The notes under the pieces were generated by a model. That model did not search any database. It was not told the origin of the DNA and worked only from the letters and a program-made list of their open reading frames with translations. The position numbers and the translations under genes were made by a program. Below are positions 19,847 to 28,917 of a stretch of DNA of 44,835 nucleotides, one piece after another. Location: assembly GCA_902607525.1 (NCBI GenBank), contig CACLKK010000004.1, positions 1 through 44,835 on the forward strand, given 5' to 3'. How positions within the stretch are numbered: the first letter of the stretch is position 1; every line of letters starts with the position of its first letter. Origin of the DNA: an uncultured Pelagibacteraceae bacterium (GTDB lineage: Bacteria; Pseudomonadota; Alphaproteobacteria; Pelagibacterales; Pelagibacteraceae).

Positions 19847-20530
19847 ATGGAGGCTACTATGTTTTCAAAAGAACTAAATGCAAAACTAGACAAATATCAT
19901 CTACTTAACCATCCTTTTTATAAGGCATGGAATGAAGGTAAATTGACTAGAGAAATAATAAAGGATTATGCTGAGCAGTATTACCAACATGTAAAGGCAT
20001 TTCCACGTTATATAAGCGCAACGCACTCATTATGTGAAGATTTAGATAAAAGAAAAATTTTACTAGAAAATCTTCAGGATGAAGAGAAAGATGGAGCAGA
20101 CCATCCAAAACTTTGGAAAAATTTTGCAGTTGCTATTGGAGCTGATAGTAAAAAGATTGAAGATGTGAAGAAAGAAAAATTTACTTCAGAATTGATCGAT
20201 AATTTTTTTAAAAATGGTAGATCAAGTTATGCTGAAGGCTTAGCATCTCTTTACACTTACGAAAGACAAATTCCAGAAATTGCTGAAACAAAAATTAGAG
20301 GCTTAAAAAATCATTATGGAGTTACTTCAAAAGAGGGACTTGAATTTTTTGAAGTTCATAAAGCTGCTGATGTTTATCATAGAGAGGCCTGTGAAAAATT
20401 GCTTGATGGTTTGTCACCTGATGAACAAAAAAAAGCAGAAGATTCAGCTCTATCTACAGCTAAGTATCTGTGGAACTTTTTGTCAGGTATTGCTGAAAAG
20501 CATAATTTACCGCGACAGGTTGCTGCTTAA
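19847..20530 (+). CDS. CADD/PqqC-like heme-oxygenase-fold diiron oxidase; candidate self-sacrificing pABA synthase
   Basis: YYQHVKAFPRYISATHSLCED, DEEKDGADHPKLWKNF, YTYERQIPEIAETK, EFFEVHKAADVYHREA. Ligand spacing E-x6-H ... E ... H-x3-D-x2-H. Confidence 0.85.
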   Translation: MEATMFSKELNAKLDKYHLLNHPFYKAWNEGKLTREIIKDYAEQYYQHVKAFPRYISATHSLCEDLDKRKILLENLQDEEKDGADHPKLWKNFAVAIGADSKKIEDVKKEKFTSELIDNFFKNGRSSYAEGLASLYTYERQIPEIAETKIRGLKNHYGVTSKEGLEFFEVHKAADVYHREACEKLLDGLSPDEQKKAEDSALSTAKYLWNFLSGIAEKHNLPRQVAA

Positions 20531-20553
20531 TCAAACAGGAATTTTAATTTATA

Positions 20554-20596
20554 AATTATAGATGGTTCTTTTTAGAACCGTCTATAATTGTTTTTA
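20554..20596 (+). terminator. Rho-independent terminator after the CADD-like gene
   Basis: AATTATAGATGGTTCT-tttt-AGAACCGTCTATAATT (one wobble), then GTTTTT. Confidence 0.78.
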
Positions 20597-20612
20597 AATA
20601 GGAGAAAAGCTT

Positions 20613-21413
20613 TTGATTGCTACAAATCCATTTTCAACACTTTCTGAAACCATACCAGCTATTGCAATGCAAAGTTTTGTTATTGTTATGGGAGTGTTAG
20701 TAGTCATAGGAACTTTAGTAGATATAATTCATAAAAAAAATGTAAAATATTTTTTTGAAAACGCTAAGAAAGCTAAAAAATCAGCAAAAAAAATACTTAC
20801 TACAAGTGAAAGAACTTCAGTAATTATTAAAACAATAGCTAGTGATATAGCAACTACATCAGAACTCGGAGCAGGCAAAAGGAGAGTAGCTCATCTTCTT
20901 GGTATGTATGGAACTATTTTATTTTGGATTGGTTCTGTTGTAATGATTTTTTGTTATGCTTCACTAAATTCAAATACTCCATCAATATGGCCAATCATGT
21001 GGCATGTTGGTGCTATAATGACTGTTTTAGGAGGATCTTGGTTTTGGTTTTTCCTAAGAGTAGATGTTTATTCGGAAGCTCAACCTTGGTATAGAATTAT
21101 ACAAGCAGACCTATTCGTATTAGCACTTCTTGCTTCTTCTTTATTTGGTTTAATTTGGTCATTTTTACAATCATTAAATTTAAATGATAGATGGGACGAT
21201 AAGGTATTTTTAATTTTATTTATTATATCTAATCTTGTTTTATTTGGTGGCGTATATTGGTCCAAGTTTGCGCATATGTTTTATAAACCAGGGGCAGCAC
21301 TTCAAAAAAACTTAGCAGAAGCAGATGGTTCAAGAGATAACATGCCACCACCAGCCGATGCGCCAGAAAAATTTGGCTTGGGTATTAAGCGTGAGGCACC
21401 AAAGCACTATTAA
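20613..21413 (+). CDS. aprM: AprM-like membrane protein (QmoC/DsrM-related)
   Basis: Multi-TM protein directly upstream of aprBA with RVAHLLGMYGTILFWIGSVVMIFCYAS; TTG start. Confidence 0.82.
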   Translation: MIATNPFSTLSETIPAIAMQSFVIVMGVLVVIGTLVDIIHKKNVKYFFENAKKAKKSAKKILTTSERTSVIIKTIASDIATTSELGAGKRRVAHLLGMYGTILFWIGSVVMIFCYASLNSNTPSIWPIMWHVGAIMTVLGGSWFWFFLRVDVYSEAQPWYRIIQADLFVLALLASSLFGLIWSFLQSLNLNDRWDDKVFLILFIISNLVLFGGVYWSKFAHMFYKPGAALQKNLAEADGSRDNMPPPADAPEKFGLGIKREAPKHY

Positions 21414-21452
21414 TATGTATATAAATTATATAAATAGAAAGCAGAAATAATT

Positions 21453-21923
21453 ATGTCGACTTTTGTATATATGACTCGTTGCGATGGATGTGGACACTGC
21501 GTTGATATTTGTCCGTCTGATATTATGCATATTGATGAAACTATAAGAAGAGCCAAAAATATAGAACCTAATTTTTGCTGGGAATGCTATTCATGTGTAA
21601 AAGCATGTCCAAATCATGCAATTGATGTTCGTGGGTATGCAGATTTTGCTCCGATGGGTCACAGTGTAAGAGTTAGAAGAGAAGAAGAAAAAGGAACTAT
21701 CTCTTGGAAAATAAAATTTAGAAACGGAACAGAAAAAGATTTTGTTTCTCCAATAACAACAAAACCATGGGGGAAATTTATTCCAAAACTTGCTGAAGGC
21801 GACAAACCAAACCAAGGAGAAATTAAATCCCAAATTCTTTATTCTGAACCTCAAGGTTTGAATACTAAAAAAGATTTACCAACAATTGATAAAAATTCAT
21901 TTAAAAAAGGAGTTTATTATTAA
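21453..21923 (+). CDS. aprB: Adenylylsulfate reductase beta subunit (4Fe-4S)
   Basis: CDGCGHCVDICPSDIMHID ... CWECYSCVKACPNHAIDVRGYADFAPMGHSVRV. Confidence 0.97.
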   Translation: MSTFVYMTRCDGCGHCVDICPSDIMHIDETIRRAKNIEPNFCWECYSCVKACPNHAIDVRGYADFAPMGHSVRVRREEEKGTISWKIKFRNGTEKDFVSPITTKPWGKFIPKLAEGDKPNQGEIKSQILYSEPQGLNTKKDLPTIDKNSFKKGVYY

Positions 21924-23782
21924 TGCCAAAACGTAAAACTCACCATGAAGAATGCGATATACTTGTAGTAGGTGGTGGAATGGCAGGAACCGGTGCTACA
22001 TTTGAAGCGAGACACTGGGGGAGAGATCTAAAAATTATTTGTGTTGAAAAAGCAAACATTGATCGAAGCGGAGCAGTTGCTCAAGGTCTTTATGCAATTA
22101 ACTGCTATATGGGCATGCAGTGGAATGAAAATCAACCCGAAGATCATGTACGTTACGCTCGTAACGACTTAATGGGATTAGTAAGAGAGGATCTTGGTTA
22201 TGATATGGCTCGCCATGTGGATTCAACAGTTCACATGTTTGACGAATGGGGTTTGCCTATGATGAAGAATCCAAAAACTGGACGATATCAAAGAGAAGGT
22301 AAATGGCAAATAATGATTCATGGTGAAAGTTATAAACCTATAGTGGCTGAAGCTGCTAAAAAATCTGCTGATAAAATTTATAATCGAATAATGATTACTC
22401 ATTTGTTGATGGATGAAAATGATGAAAATAGAGTTGGTGGAGCAGTAGGATTCAATATGCGTACAGGAGATTATTATGTGTTTCGTGCTAAAACAGTAAT
22501 TGTTGCAGCAGGTGGAGCATCTCACATTTTTAAACCAAGAGCAGTCGGAGAAGGAATGGGAAGAACTTGGTATGCACCTTGGAGTAATGGATCTGCATAT
22601 GCTTTACCAATTGAAGCTGGTGCAAAAATGACTCAAATGGAAAACCGAATTGTTTTATGCAGATTTAAAGACGGATATGGTCCTGTTGGAGCTTATTTTT
22701 TACATTTAAAAACTTACACACAAAATGCCAATGGAGAAAATTATGAAAAAAAATGGTATGAACAAACAAAAAAATTAGTAGGTGAATATATTGATCATCA
22801 TCCAACACCAACATGTTTGAGAAATCATGCTTTTGTACAAGAAGTAATGGCAGGTGGTGGACCAATTCAAATGGTAACCAAAGAAGCTTTTCAAGATCCG
22901 CACCTAGAAACGGTTGGTTGGGAAAACTTTCTTGGAATGACAGTTGGGCAAGCAGTTGTTTGGGCTTCTCAAAATATTGATCCCAAATACACAAATCCGG
23001 AATTAACAACTTCAGAACCATATGTAATGGGTTCTCACGCAACATGTTCGGGAGCTTGGGTAAGTGGCCCAGAAGATATATCTCCACCAGAATATTTTTG
23101 GGGGTATAATAGAATGACCACAATCCAAGGGCTTTTTGGTGCAGGTGACACAGTTGGAGGAAGTGCACATAAATTTTCTTCAGGCTCTTTCACAGAAGGT
23201 CGTTTGGCTGCCAAAGCTGCAGTTAAATATATAGAAGATCAAAAAGCAAAAAATATAAAAGTTAGTGATAAACAATGCGAAGATTTTAAAAAAATTATAT
23301 ACAAACCATTAGAAAATTATACTGTTGGCAGAAATGAAATTACTGGAGGTACAGTTTCGCCAAGTTATTTTTCTCCAATTCAAGGTCTTCAGCGCCTTCA
23401 AAAGATTATGGATGAATATGTTGGAGGAATTTCAGTAAATTATATGACAAACGGAAATTTACTTAAAAGAGGCCTAGAATTATTGCAATGGTTGCACGAA
23501 GATTTAGAACATATCGGAGCTGAAGATTATCATCAGCTTATGCGTGCTTGGGAACTAAAACATCGTGCGATAACTTCACAGTGCGTAACAGAACATACAT
23601 TATTTAGAGAAGAAACACGCTGGCCAGGATATTATTATCGAGGTGATCACATGAACTTGGATGATAAAAATTGGCATTGCTTAACTGTATCTAGACGAGA
23701 TCCTAAAACTGGTAAGTTCACAATGGAAAAAATGCCTGTTTATCATATAATTGGCGATGAAGAGAAAAAAAAGGCTTCATAA
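21923..23782 (+). CDS. aprA: Adenylylsulfate reductase alpha subunit (FAD)
   Basis: ECDILVVGGGMAGTGATFEARHWG, VEKANIDRSGAVAQGLYAINCYMG, MTTIQGLFGAGDTVGGSAHKFSSGSFTEGRLAAKAA, TRWPGYYYRGDHMNLDDKNW. Confidence 0.98.
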   Translation: MPKRKTHHEECDILVVGGGMAGTGATFEARHWGRDLKIICVEKANIDRSGAVAQGLYAINCYMGMQWNENQPEDHVRYARNDLMGLVREDLGYDMARHVDSTVHMFDEWGLPMMKNPKTGRYQREGKWQIMIHGESYKPIVAEAAKKSADKIYNRIMITHLLMDENDENRVGGAVGFNMRTGDYYVFRAKTVIVAAGGASHIFKPRAVGEGMGRTWYAPWSNGSAYALPIEAGAKMTQMENRIVLCRFKDGYGPVGAYFLHLKTYTQNANGENYEKKWYEQTKKLVGEYIDHHPTPTCLRNHAFVQEVMAGGGPIQMVTKEAFQDPHLETVGWENFLGMTVGQAVVWASQNIDPKYTNPELTTSEPYVMGSHATCSGAWVSGPEDISPPEYFWGYNRMTTIQGLFGAGDTVGGSAHKFSSGSFTEGRLAAKAAVKYIEDQKAKNIKVSDKQCEDFKKIIYKPLENYTVGRNEITGGTVSPSYFSPIQGLQRLQKIMDEYVGGISVNYMTNGNLLKRGLELLQWLHEDLEHIGAEDYHQLMRAWELKHRAITSQCVTEHTLFREETRWPGYYYRGDHMNLDDKNWHCLTVSRRDPKTGKFTMEKMPVYHIIGDEEKKKAS

Positions 23783-23800
23783 TCTAAAAAAAATTAATTA

Positions 23801-24151
23801 ATGGATCTTCTAGATAAAAAGGATCAAGAAATATTCAAAATTGCCGAACCTATATGGGACAACCTGGTAAAATCTTCAAACATGAAAGATTACGGTGGTT
23901 TTACCAGAGATTTTTCATCACAAATGTTATACGGGGCTAACGAAGTAGAACTTGGTAAGCAGTGGGCGAGTAATAAATTATTAACCAATTTATCACAGAA
24001 AAAAGAATTTTTAGGATGCATAAGGAGAGATAATTTTATAACTGTTCTTATAAAACAAAAAAGCGATGTCGTTTCAGGAGAGTTTTTAGGTAGACTTGTA
24101 TTAGGAGTTGAGGGGGATCAGATCAAGGTGTTTGGTGCGACAATCTTTTAG
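23801..24151 (+). CDS. Conserved hypothetical protein following aprA
   Basis: 116-aa ORF in the apr gene string with short spacing and no recognised domain. Confidence 0.65.
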   Translation: MDLLDKKDQEIFKIAEPIWDNLVKSSNMKDYGGFTRDFSSQMLYGANEVELGKQWASNKLLTNLSQKKEFLGCIRRDNFITVLIKQKSDVVSGEFLGRLVLGVEGDQIKVFGATIF

Positions 24152-24197
24152 CATTACATTTTATAGAAAAAATTTGGAAGTTGTGCTACTTAAATCC

Positions 24198-24317
24198 ATG
24201 ATTTTAAAAAAGCTACCAAGACAATATAACGGTAAGACTTGGAAAATTGCGCTTTATACCGCACTTCTAATCTGTTGGTTAGTTATTATTGTTGGAAGCT
24301 TTTCACTATTTAACTAA
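24198..24317 (+). CDS. 39-aa single-TM microprotein
   Basis: MILKKLPRQYNGKTWKIALYTALLICWLVIIVGSFSLFN*. TM helix; shorter internal start chosen because the 24108 start would overlap the upstream ORF. Confidence 0.5.
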   Translation: MILKKLPRQYNGKTWKIALYTALLICWLVIIVGSFSLFN

Positions 24318-24376
24318 AATTTAGAAATTTAACAAACCTTCCCTTTTCTATCTTCATCTTATAAGTTTAATTATAG

Positions 24377-24694
24377 ATGATCAGAATAGTGAAAATAATT
24401 ATATATATTTTATTTTTATTAAATTTTTTTAGTTCAGTTTATGCAGACTCCAAAATGGAATTAGGTTTAGAAGTTTATAAAAACAAAGCTATGTGTGGAA
24501 CTTGCCATGTTTTGCAAGCTGCTAAATCATCAGGTGAGATTGGTCCTAACTTAGATCAATTAAAACCATCATTAAATCAAATTATATACGTTGTAACTAA
24601 TGGTATTGGAGTCATGCAATCATGGGAAGGAATTTTAACCAAAGAAGAAATTGAGGCAGTAGCTTACTATGTCTTTAAAAGTACAAATGAATAA
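24377..24694 (+). CDS. Exported monoheme cytochrome c
   Basis: Signal peptide IIIYILFLLNFFSSVYADS; heme motif CGTCH; distal Met in GIGVMQSWEGILTKEEIEAVAYYV. Confidence 0.9.
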   Translation: MIRIVKIIIYILFLLNFFSSVYADSKMELGLEVYKNKAMCGTCHVLQAAKSSGEIGPNLDQLKPSLNQIIYVVTNGIGVMQSWEGILTKEEIEAVAYYVFKSTNE

Positions 24695-25604
24695 AAACTA
24701 TTTTTCCAAAATAAGAATTCTCGATGGCGGAATGGGTCAAATGTTACTTGCTAAAGGGCTAAAACCCAAAGGCTCTCTATGGTCGGCAACTGCTTTAGTT
24801 GATAAAAAATATCATGAACTAGTGGTAGAAGCACATTTAGATTTTATTAAATCTGGAGCTGAAGTAATAACAACAAATAACTTTGCTGCAAGGAGAATAA
24901 GAATGATCCAAAATAATGTTGAAGATCATTTTAATTATGCAAACGAAAAAGCAGGTGAACTTGCTGTAAAAGCTAAAGAAATTTCAAAAAAAAATATTTT
25001 GATAGCTGGTAGTTTGCCGGCCCAAAATGATACCTATGTATTAGATAAAAGGGATAAAAAAATAATCGAGAAAGGTTTTCATGAACAAGCTGTATTATTA
25101 AAACCTTTTGTAGATTTTTTTTACTTAGATGTTTTGTGCGGCAGCAAAGAATGCGAAATAGCACTTAATGTTACAGAAAAATTAAACCTACCTGTTTTAG
25201 TTGGATTGCATATTAAAAAGAACGGTAAATTACCATCAAATGAAAGTTTAAGCGAAGTAGTTGAAAATTGTAAGAACAAAAACTGGTTAGGTGTAATATT
25301 AGCCTGCGTATCTCCTGAAATAATAGAAAATTCAGCTGATGAAATGAAAAAACTAAATTTACCTTTTGGTTATAAAGCAAATCTTTGGAAAGCAGAAGAG
25401 CCAGTGCCCGTACATAATTTTGCATCTCCGGATGATAAAATTGGAGCAAATCCTGTTGAAACTATGGGAACAAGAGACGAATATACTGCTGAAAAGTTTT
25501 TAGAATTTGGTAAAAAAATGAAAAATAAAGGTGTCACAATATTTGGTGGTTGCTGCGAAACAAAACCTGCGCATATAAATAAAATTGCTGTTCTTAAAAA
25601 TTAA
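24687..25604 (+). CDS. Homocysteine S-methyltransferase (BHMT/MmuM-like)
   Basis: ILDGGMGQMLLAKGL, EVITTNNFAARR, C-terminal GGCCETKPAHI zinc motif. Start 24687 overlaps the cytochrome c stop. Confidence 0.9.
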   Translation: MNKNYFSKIRILDGGMGQMLLAKGLKPKGSLWSATALVDKKYHELVVEAHLDFIKSGAEVITTNNFAARRIRMIQNNVEDHFNYANEKAGELAVKAKEISKKNILIAGSLPAQNDTYVLDKRDKKIIEKGFHEQAVLLKPFVDFFYLDVLCGSKECEIALNVTEKLNLPVLVGLHIKKNGKLPSNESLSEVVENCKNKNWLGVILACVSPEIIENSADEMKKLNLPFGYKANLWKAEEPVPVHNFASPDDKIGANPVETMGTRDEYTAEKFLEFGKKMKNKGVTIFGGCCETKPAHINKIAVLKN

Positions 25605-25611
25605 ATATTTG

Positions 25612-26781
25612 TTAAGCACTTCTATAAAGTTTTGTTATAACAAATTCTTTATGTCCTAAAGCTTCCGCACAAGTAATTCTTCCATTGGCAGTTTTTACAG
25701 TAATATCTATTAAAGCATCGCCTGCTTGATTTAAATTCATTTCTCTTTTTAATATTTTAGAAACATCTAAATCAATATGTTCACTCATTGTTAAAGCAGT
25801 TTTTGGATTAGCAGTTAATTTAACAACTGGTTCGATGGGATTACCAACAACATTTCCTTGCCCTGTAGGAAATAAGTGTACTGTAAAACCGGCAGCTGCT
25901 TGAAGCGTTACGCATTCTGCAGCAGCAGAAGAAGTATCCATAAAGTATAAGCCCTTACCATTTTTAGGTTCTTCAGCTGGCTCTAGAACATCAACGTATT
26001 TAACTTTTTTTCCAATTTTTTGTAAATTACCAAAAGCTTTTTCTTCTATTGTTGTTAATCCACCTTTTATATTACCAGCTGTTGGTTGGCTTTCTGACAA
26101 ATCATTTGTTTTATTTTCTAAAATAAAATTATTATAATTATTCCAAGTATCTAAAAATTTCTTCTTTGCTTTTTCATCTTTACCTCTAGCTGTACATACC
26201 ATTTCTGCTCCTGTGATTTCTGACGTTTCACCAAAGCAAAGGTGAACTCCATAGGGTTCAAGTTTATCCATTAAATTTCCAACCGCTGGGTTTGAAGCCA
26301 ACCCTGACGTTGTATCTGATTCACCACACTTTACTGAAATCCATAAATCACTTAAAGGACATTCAACTCTTTGTTTTTCACTTGCCCACTGTACAAATTC
26401 TTGAGCTTTTTTTGAGGCTTTCATTGTTGTGGCAATATCGCCAAGACCTTCTATACTAAATCCTTCAACAGGCTTTCCAGTTTTTGCAATTTCTTCTACA
26501 ACTTTTTTTGTCCACTTCGGTTCGATTCCTACAACAATTACAGCAGCGACATTTGGATTTTTTCCTGTACCTATTATCGTTCTAAAAAATAATTCTAAAT
26601 CTTTTCCAAATTGTAATCTTCCATAAGAATGTGGAATAGCAACTGTTCCTTTAATATTATTCCCAATAGCTTCCGCGCATGCGTTAGAAATATCATCCAC
26701 AGGTAAAATTATTACATGATTTCTAATTCCTACTCTTCCATTCTCTCGCTTGTAACCCATAAATGTTTTTGTAATAGACAT
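25612..26781 (-). CDS. suyB: (2R)-sulfolactate sulfo-lyase large subunit (UxaA/altronate dehydratase family)
   Basis: [102 protein letters not shown]; separate small subunit adjacent. Confidence 0.87.
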   Translation of the reverse strand: MSITKTFMGYKRENGRVGIRNHVIILPVDDISNACAEAIGNNIKGTVAIPHSYGRLQFGKDLELFFRTIIGTGKNPNVAAVIVVGIEPKWTKKVVEEIAKTGKPVEGFSIEGLGDIATTMKASKKAQEFVQWASEKQRVECPLSDLWISVKCGESDTTSGLASNPAVGNLMDKLEPYGVHLCFGETSEITGAEMVCTARGKDEKAKKKFLDTWNNYNNFILENKTNDLSESQPTAGNIKGGLTTIEEKAFGNLQKIGKKVKYVDVLEPAEEPKNGKGLYFMDTSSAAAECVTLQAAAGFTVHLFPTGQGNVVGNPIEPVVKLTANPKTALTMSEHIDLDVSKILKREMNLNQAGDALIDITVKTANGRITCAEALGHKEFVITKLYRSA

Positions 26782-26787
26782 AATTAA

Positions 26788-27081
26788 TTACCACTTTTTA
26801 GTTTTGACGTTATGAACATGTACATGATCGCCTTTTTTAATTGGAGCTACTACTTTTCCAATATCATGACCATATTTTAATATAGTATCTCCAGATTTGA
26901 AATCTTTAAGCGCAATTTTATGGCCTAATGGAATTTCGCTATTTGATTTTATTTTAATTGTCTTATCATTTTCCATTATCCAACCAATACATTCTTGATT
27001 TTTTGAAGTTTTATCAATAACAACTACAGCTACATTGTCTTTTTCATCATGAATAATCAAATCTGTTTGAGGCATTTTCAT
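26788..27081 (-). CDS. suyA: (2R)-sulfolactate sulfo-lyase small subunit (SAF domain)
   Basis: IPLGHKIALKDFKSGDTILKYGHDIGKVVAPIKKGDHVHVHNVKTKKW, a typical UxaA N-terminal/SuyA domain. Confidence 0.87.
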   Translation of the reverse strand: MKMPQTDLIIHDEKDNVAVVVIDKTSKNQECIGWIMENDKTIKIKSNSEIPLGHKIALKDFKSGDTILKYGHDIGKVVAPIKKGDHVHVHNVKTKKW

Positions 27082-27134
27082 ACTGGATATAGCCTTAAAA
27101 TTGATATATTTAAAGTATTTTTTAAGGATTTATC

Positions 27135-28911
27135 ATGACGAAAATGACAACCGAAGAAGCCTTTGTAAAAGTTTTGCAGATGCATGGCATAGAGCATTCA
27201 TTTGGAATTATTGGTTCAGCTTTTATGCCAATTTCTGATCTGTTTCCAAAAGCAGGTATTACCTTTTGGGATGTTGCTCATGAATCAAACGGGGGATTAA
27301 TTGCAGATGGTTATACTCGCTCTACAGGTAAAATAGCAATGTGCATAGCTCAAAACGGACCAGGTATTACTGGTCTAGTAACTCCTATTAAAACAGCATA
27401 TTGGAATCACACTCCAATGCTTTTAGTAACTCCACAAGCGGCAAATAAAACAATTGGTCAAGGAGGATTTCAAGAAGTTGAACAAATGAATCTTTTTAAA
27501 GATATGGTTTGTTATCAAGAAGAAGTAAGAGATCCATCTAGGATGGCAGAAGTATTAAATCGTGTTATAGAAAAAGCAATAAGAGGATCTGCACCAGCAC
27601 AAATAAATGTTCCTAGGGATTATTGGACTCAAGTAGTTGATGTAGAGTTACCCCCAATTGTTCGTTTAGAAAGACAATCAGGTGGATTAAGTGCAGTTTC
27701 TAAAGCAGCAGAATTATTATCTAATGCAAAATTTCCTGTGATATTATCCGGAGCGGGTGTAGTTATTGGTAATGCGATTGAAGATTGCAAAAAATTAGCT
27801 GAACGATTAGATGCACCAGTCTGTTCTGGATATCAACACAATGATAGTTTTCCAGGAAGTCATCCTTTAGCAGTAGGTCCTTTAGGATATAACGGTTCAA
27901 AAGCAGCAATGGAATTAATTTCAAAAGCAGATGTTGTTTTGGCTTTAGGTACTCGACTAAATCCTTTTTCAACCTTGCCTGGGTATGGAATTGATTACTG
28001 GCCTAAGAAAGCTAGTATAATACAAGTTGATATGAACTCAGATCGAATCGGTTTAACAAAAAAAGTAACAGTTGGAATTTGTGGAGATGCGAGGTTAGTT
28101 GCACAACAGTTATTATCAAAGTTGTCAAAAAAATGCAGGTAATAATGATAGAGAAAAACGAAAAGCTTTAATTCATCAAACAAAATCAGCATGGTTACAA
28201 AAATTAACAAGTTTAGATCATGAAGAAGATGATCCAGGCACTACATGGAATAAAGATGCCCGCAAGAGAGATAAAGGTAGAATGTCACCACGTATGGCAT
28301 GGAGAGCAATTCAAGCAGGACTGCCCTCCAATGCAATTATTTCAAGCGATATTGGAAATAATTGCGCTATAGGTAATGCCTATCCTACGTTTGAAGAGGG
28401 CAGAAAATATTTAGCTCCAGGTCTTTTTGGTCCTTGTGGATATGGATTTCCAGCAATACTTGGTGCAAAAATTGGATGTCCTAATGTTCCTGTTGTTGGT
28501 TTTGCTGGTGATGGTGCTTTTGGAATAAGTATGAACGAAATGAGTTCTTGCAATCGAAAAGAATGGCCATCTGTTACTATGGTAATTTTTAGAAATTATC
28601 AGTGGGGAGCAGAAAAAAGAAACTCAATACTTTGGTTTGATGATAATTTTGTAGGAACGGAACTGGACCCTGAATTAAGTTATGCAAAGGTAGCAGAAGG
28701 TTGTGGATTAAAGGGAGTTCAGGTTAAAACACAACAAGAATTAACTGAAGCTTTAAAAAAATCATGCGAGGAACAAAAAAAAGGCGTGACAACTTTTATA
28801 GAAGTAATTTTAAATCAGGAGCTTGGAGAACCTTTTAGAAGAGATGCTATGAAAAAGCCAGTTAAAGTAGCAGGAATTAATGCAAAGGACATGCGTCCTC
28901 AAAGAACTTAA
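27135..28911 (+). pseudogene. xsc: Sulfoacetaldehyde acetyltransferase (ThDP enzyme), interrupted by a frameshift at the A7 run 28127-28133
   Basis: MTTEEAFVKVLQMHGIEHSFGIIGSAFMPISDLFPKAGITFWDVAHE ... INVPRDYWTQVVDVELP in the first ORF; the second ORF (28099 frame) continues colinearly NAGNNDREKRKALIHQTKSAW ... GDGAFGISMNEMSSCNRKEWPSVTMVIFRNYQWGAEKRNSILWFDDNFVGTEL. Called pseudogene only because of the frameshift; it may be functional or a sequencing error. Confidence 0.9.
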
Positions 28912-28917
28912 AATATT

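Noticed and set aside
22223-23168. Minus-strand ORFs (100 and 167 aa) within aprA
   Set aside because: Antisense to highly conserved aprA coding sequence; composition is typical of reverse-complement artefacts.
24108-24197. N-terminal extension of the 69-aa ORF starting at 24108
   Set aside because: Overlaps the upstream ORF; the internal ATG at 24198 gives a sensible single-TM peptide instead.
24640-24690. SAM-type riboswitch upstream of the homocysteine methyltransferase
   Set aside because: The region is coding for the end of the cytochrome c; there is no room for a leader.
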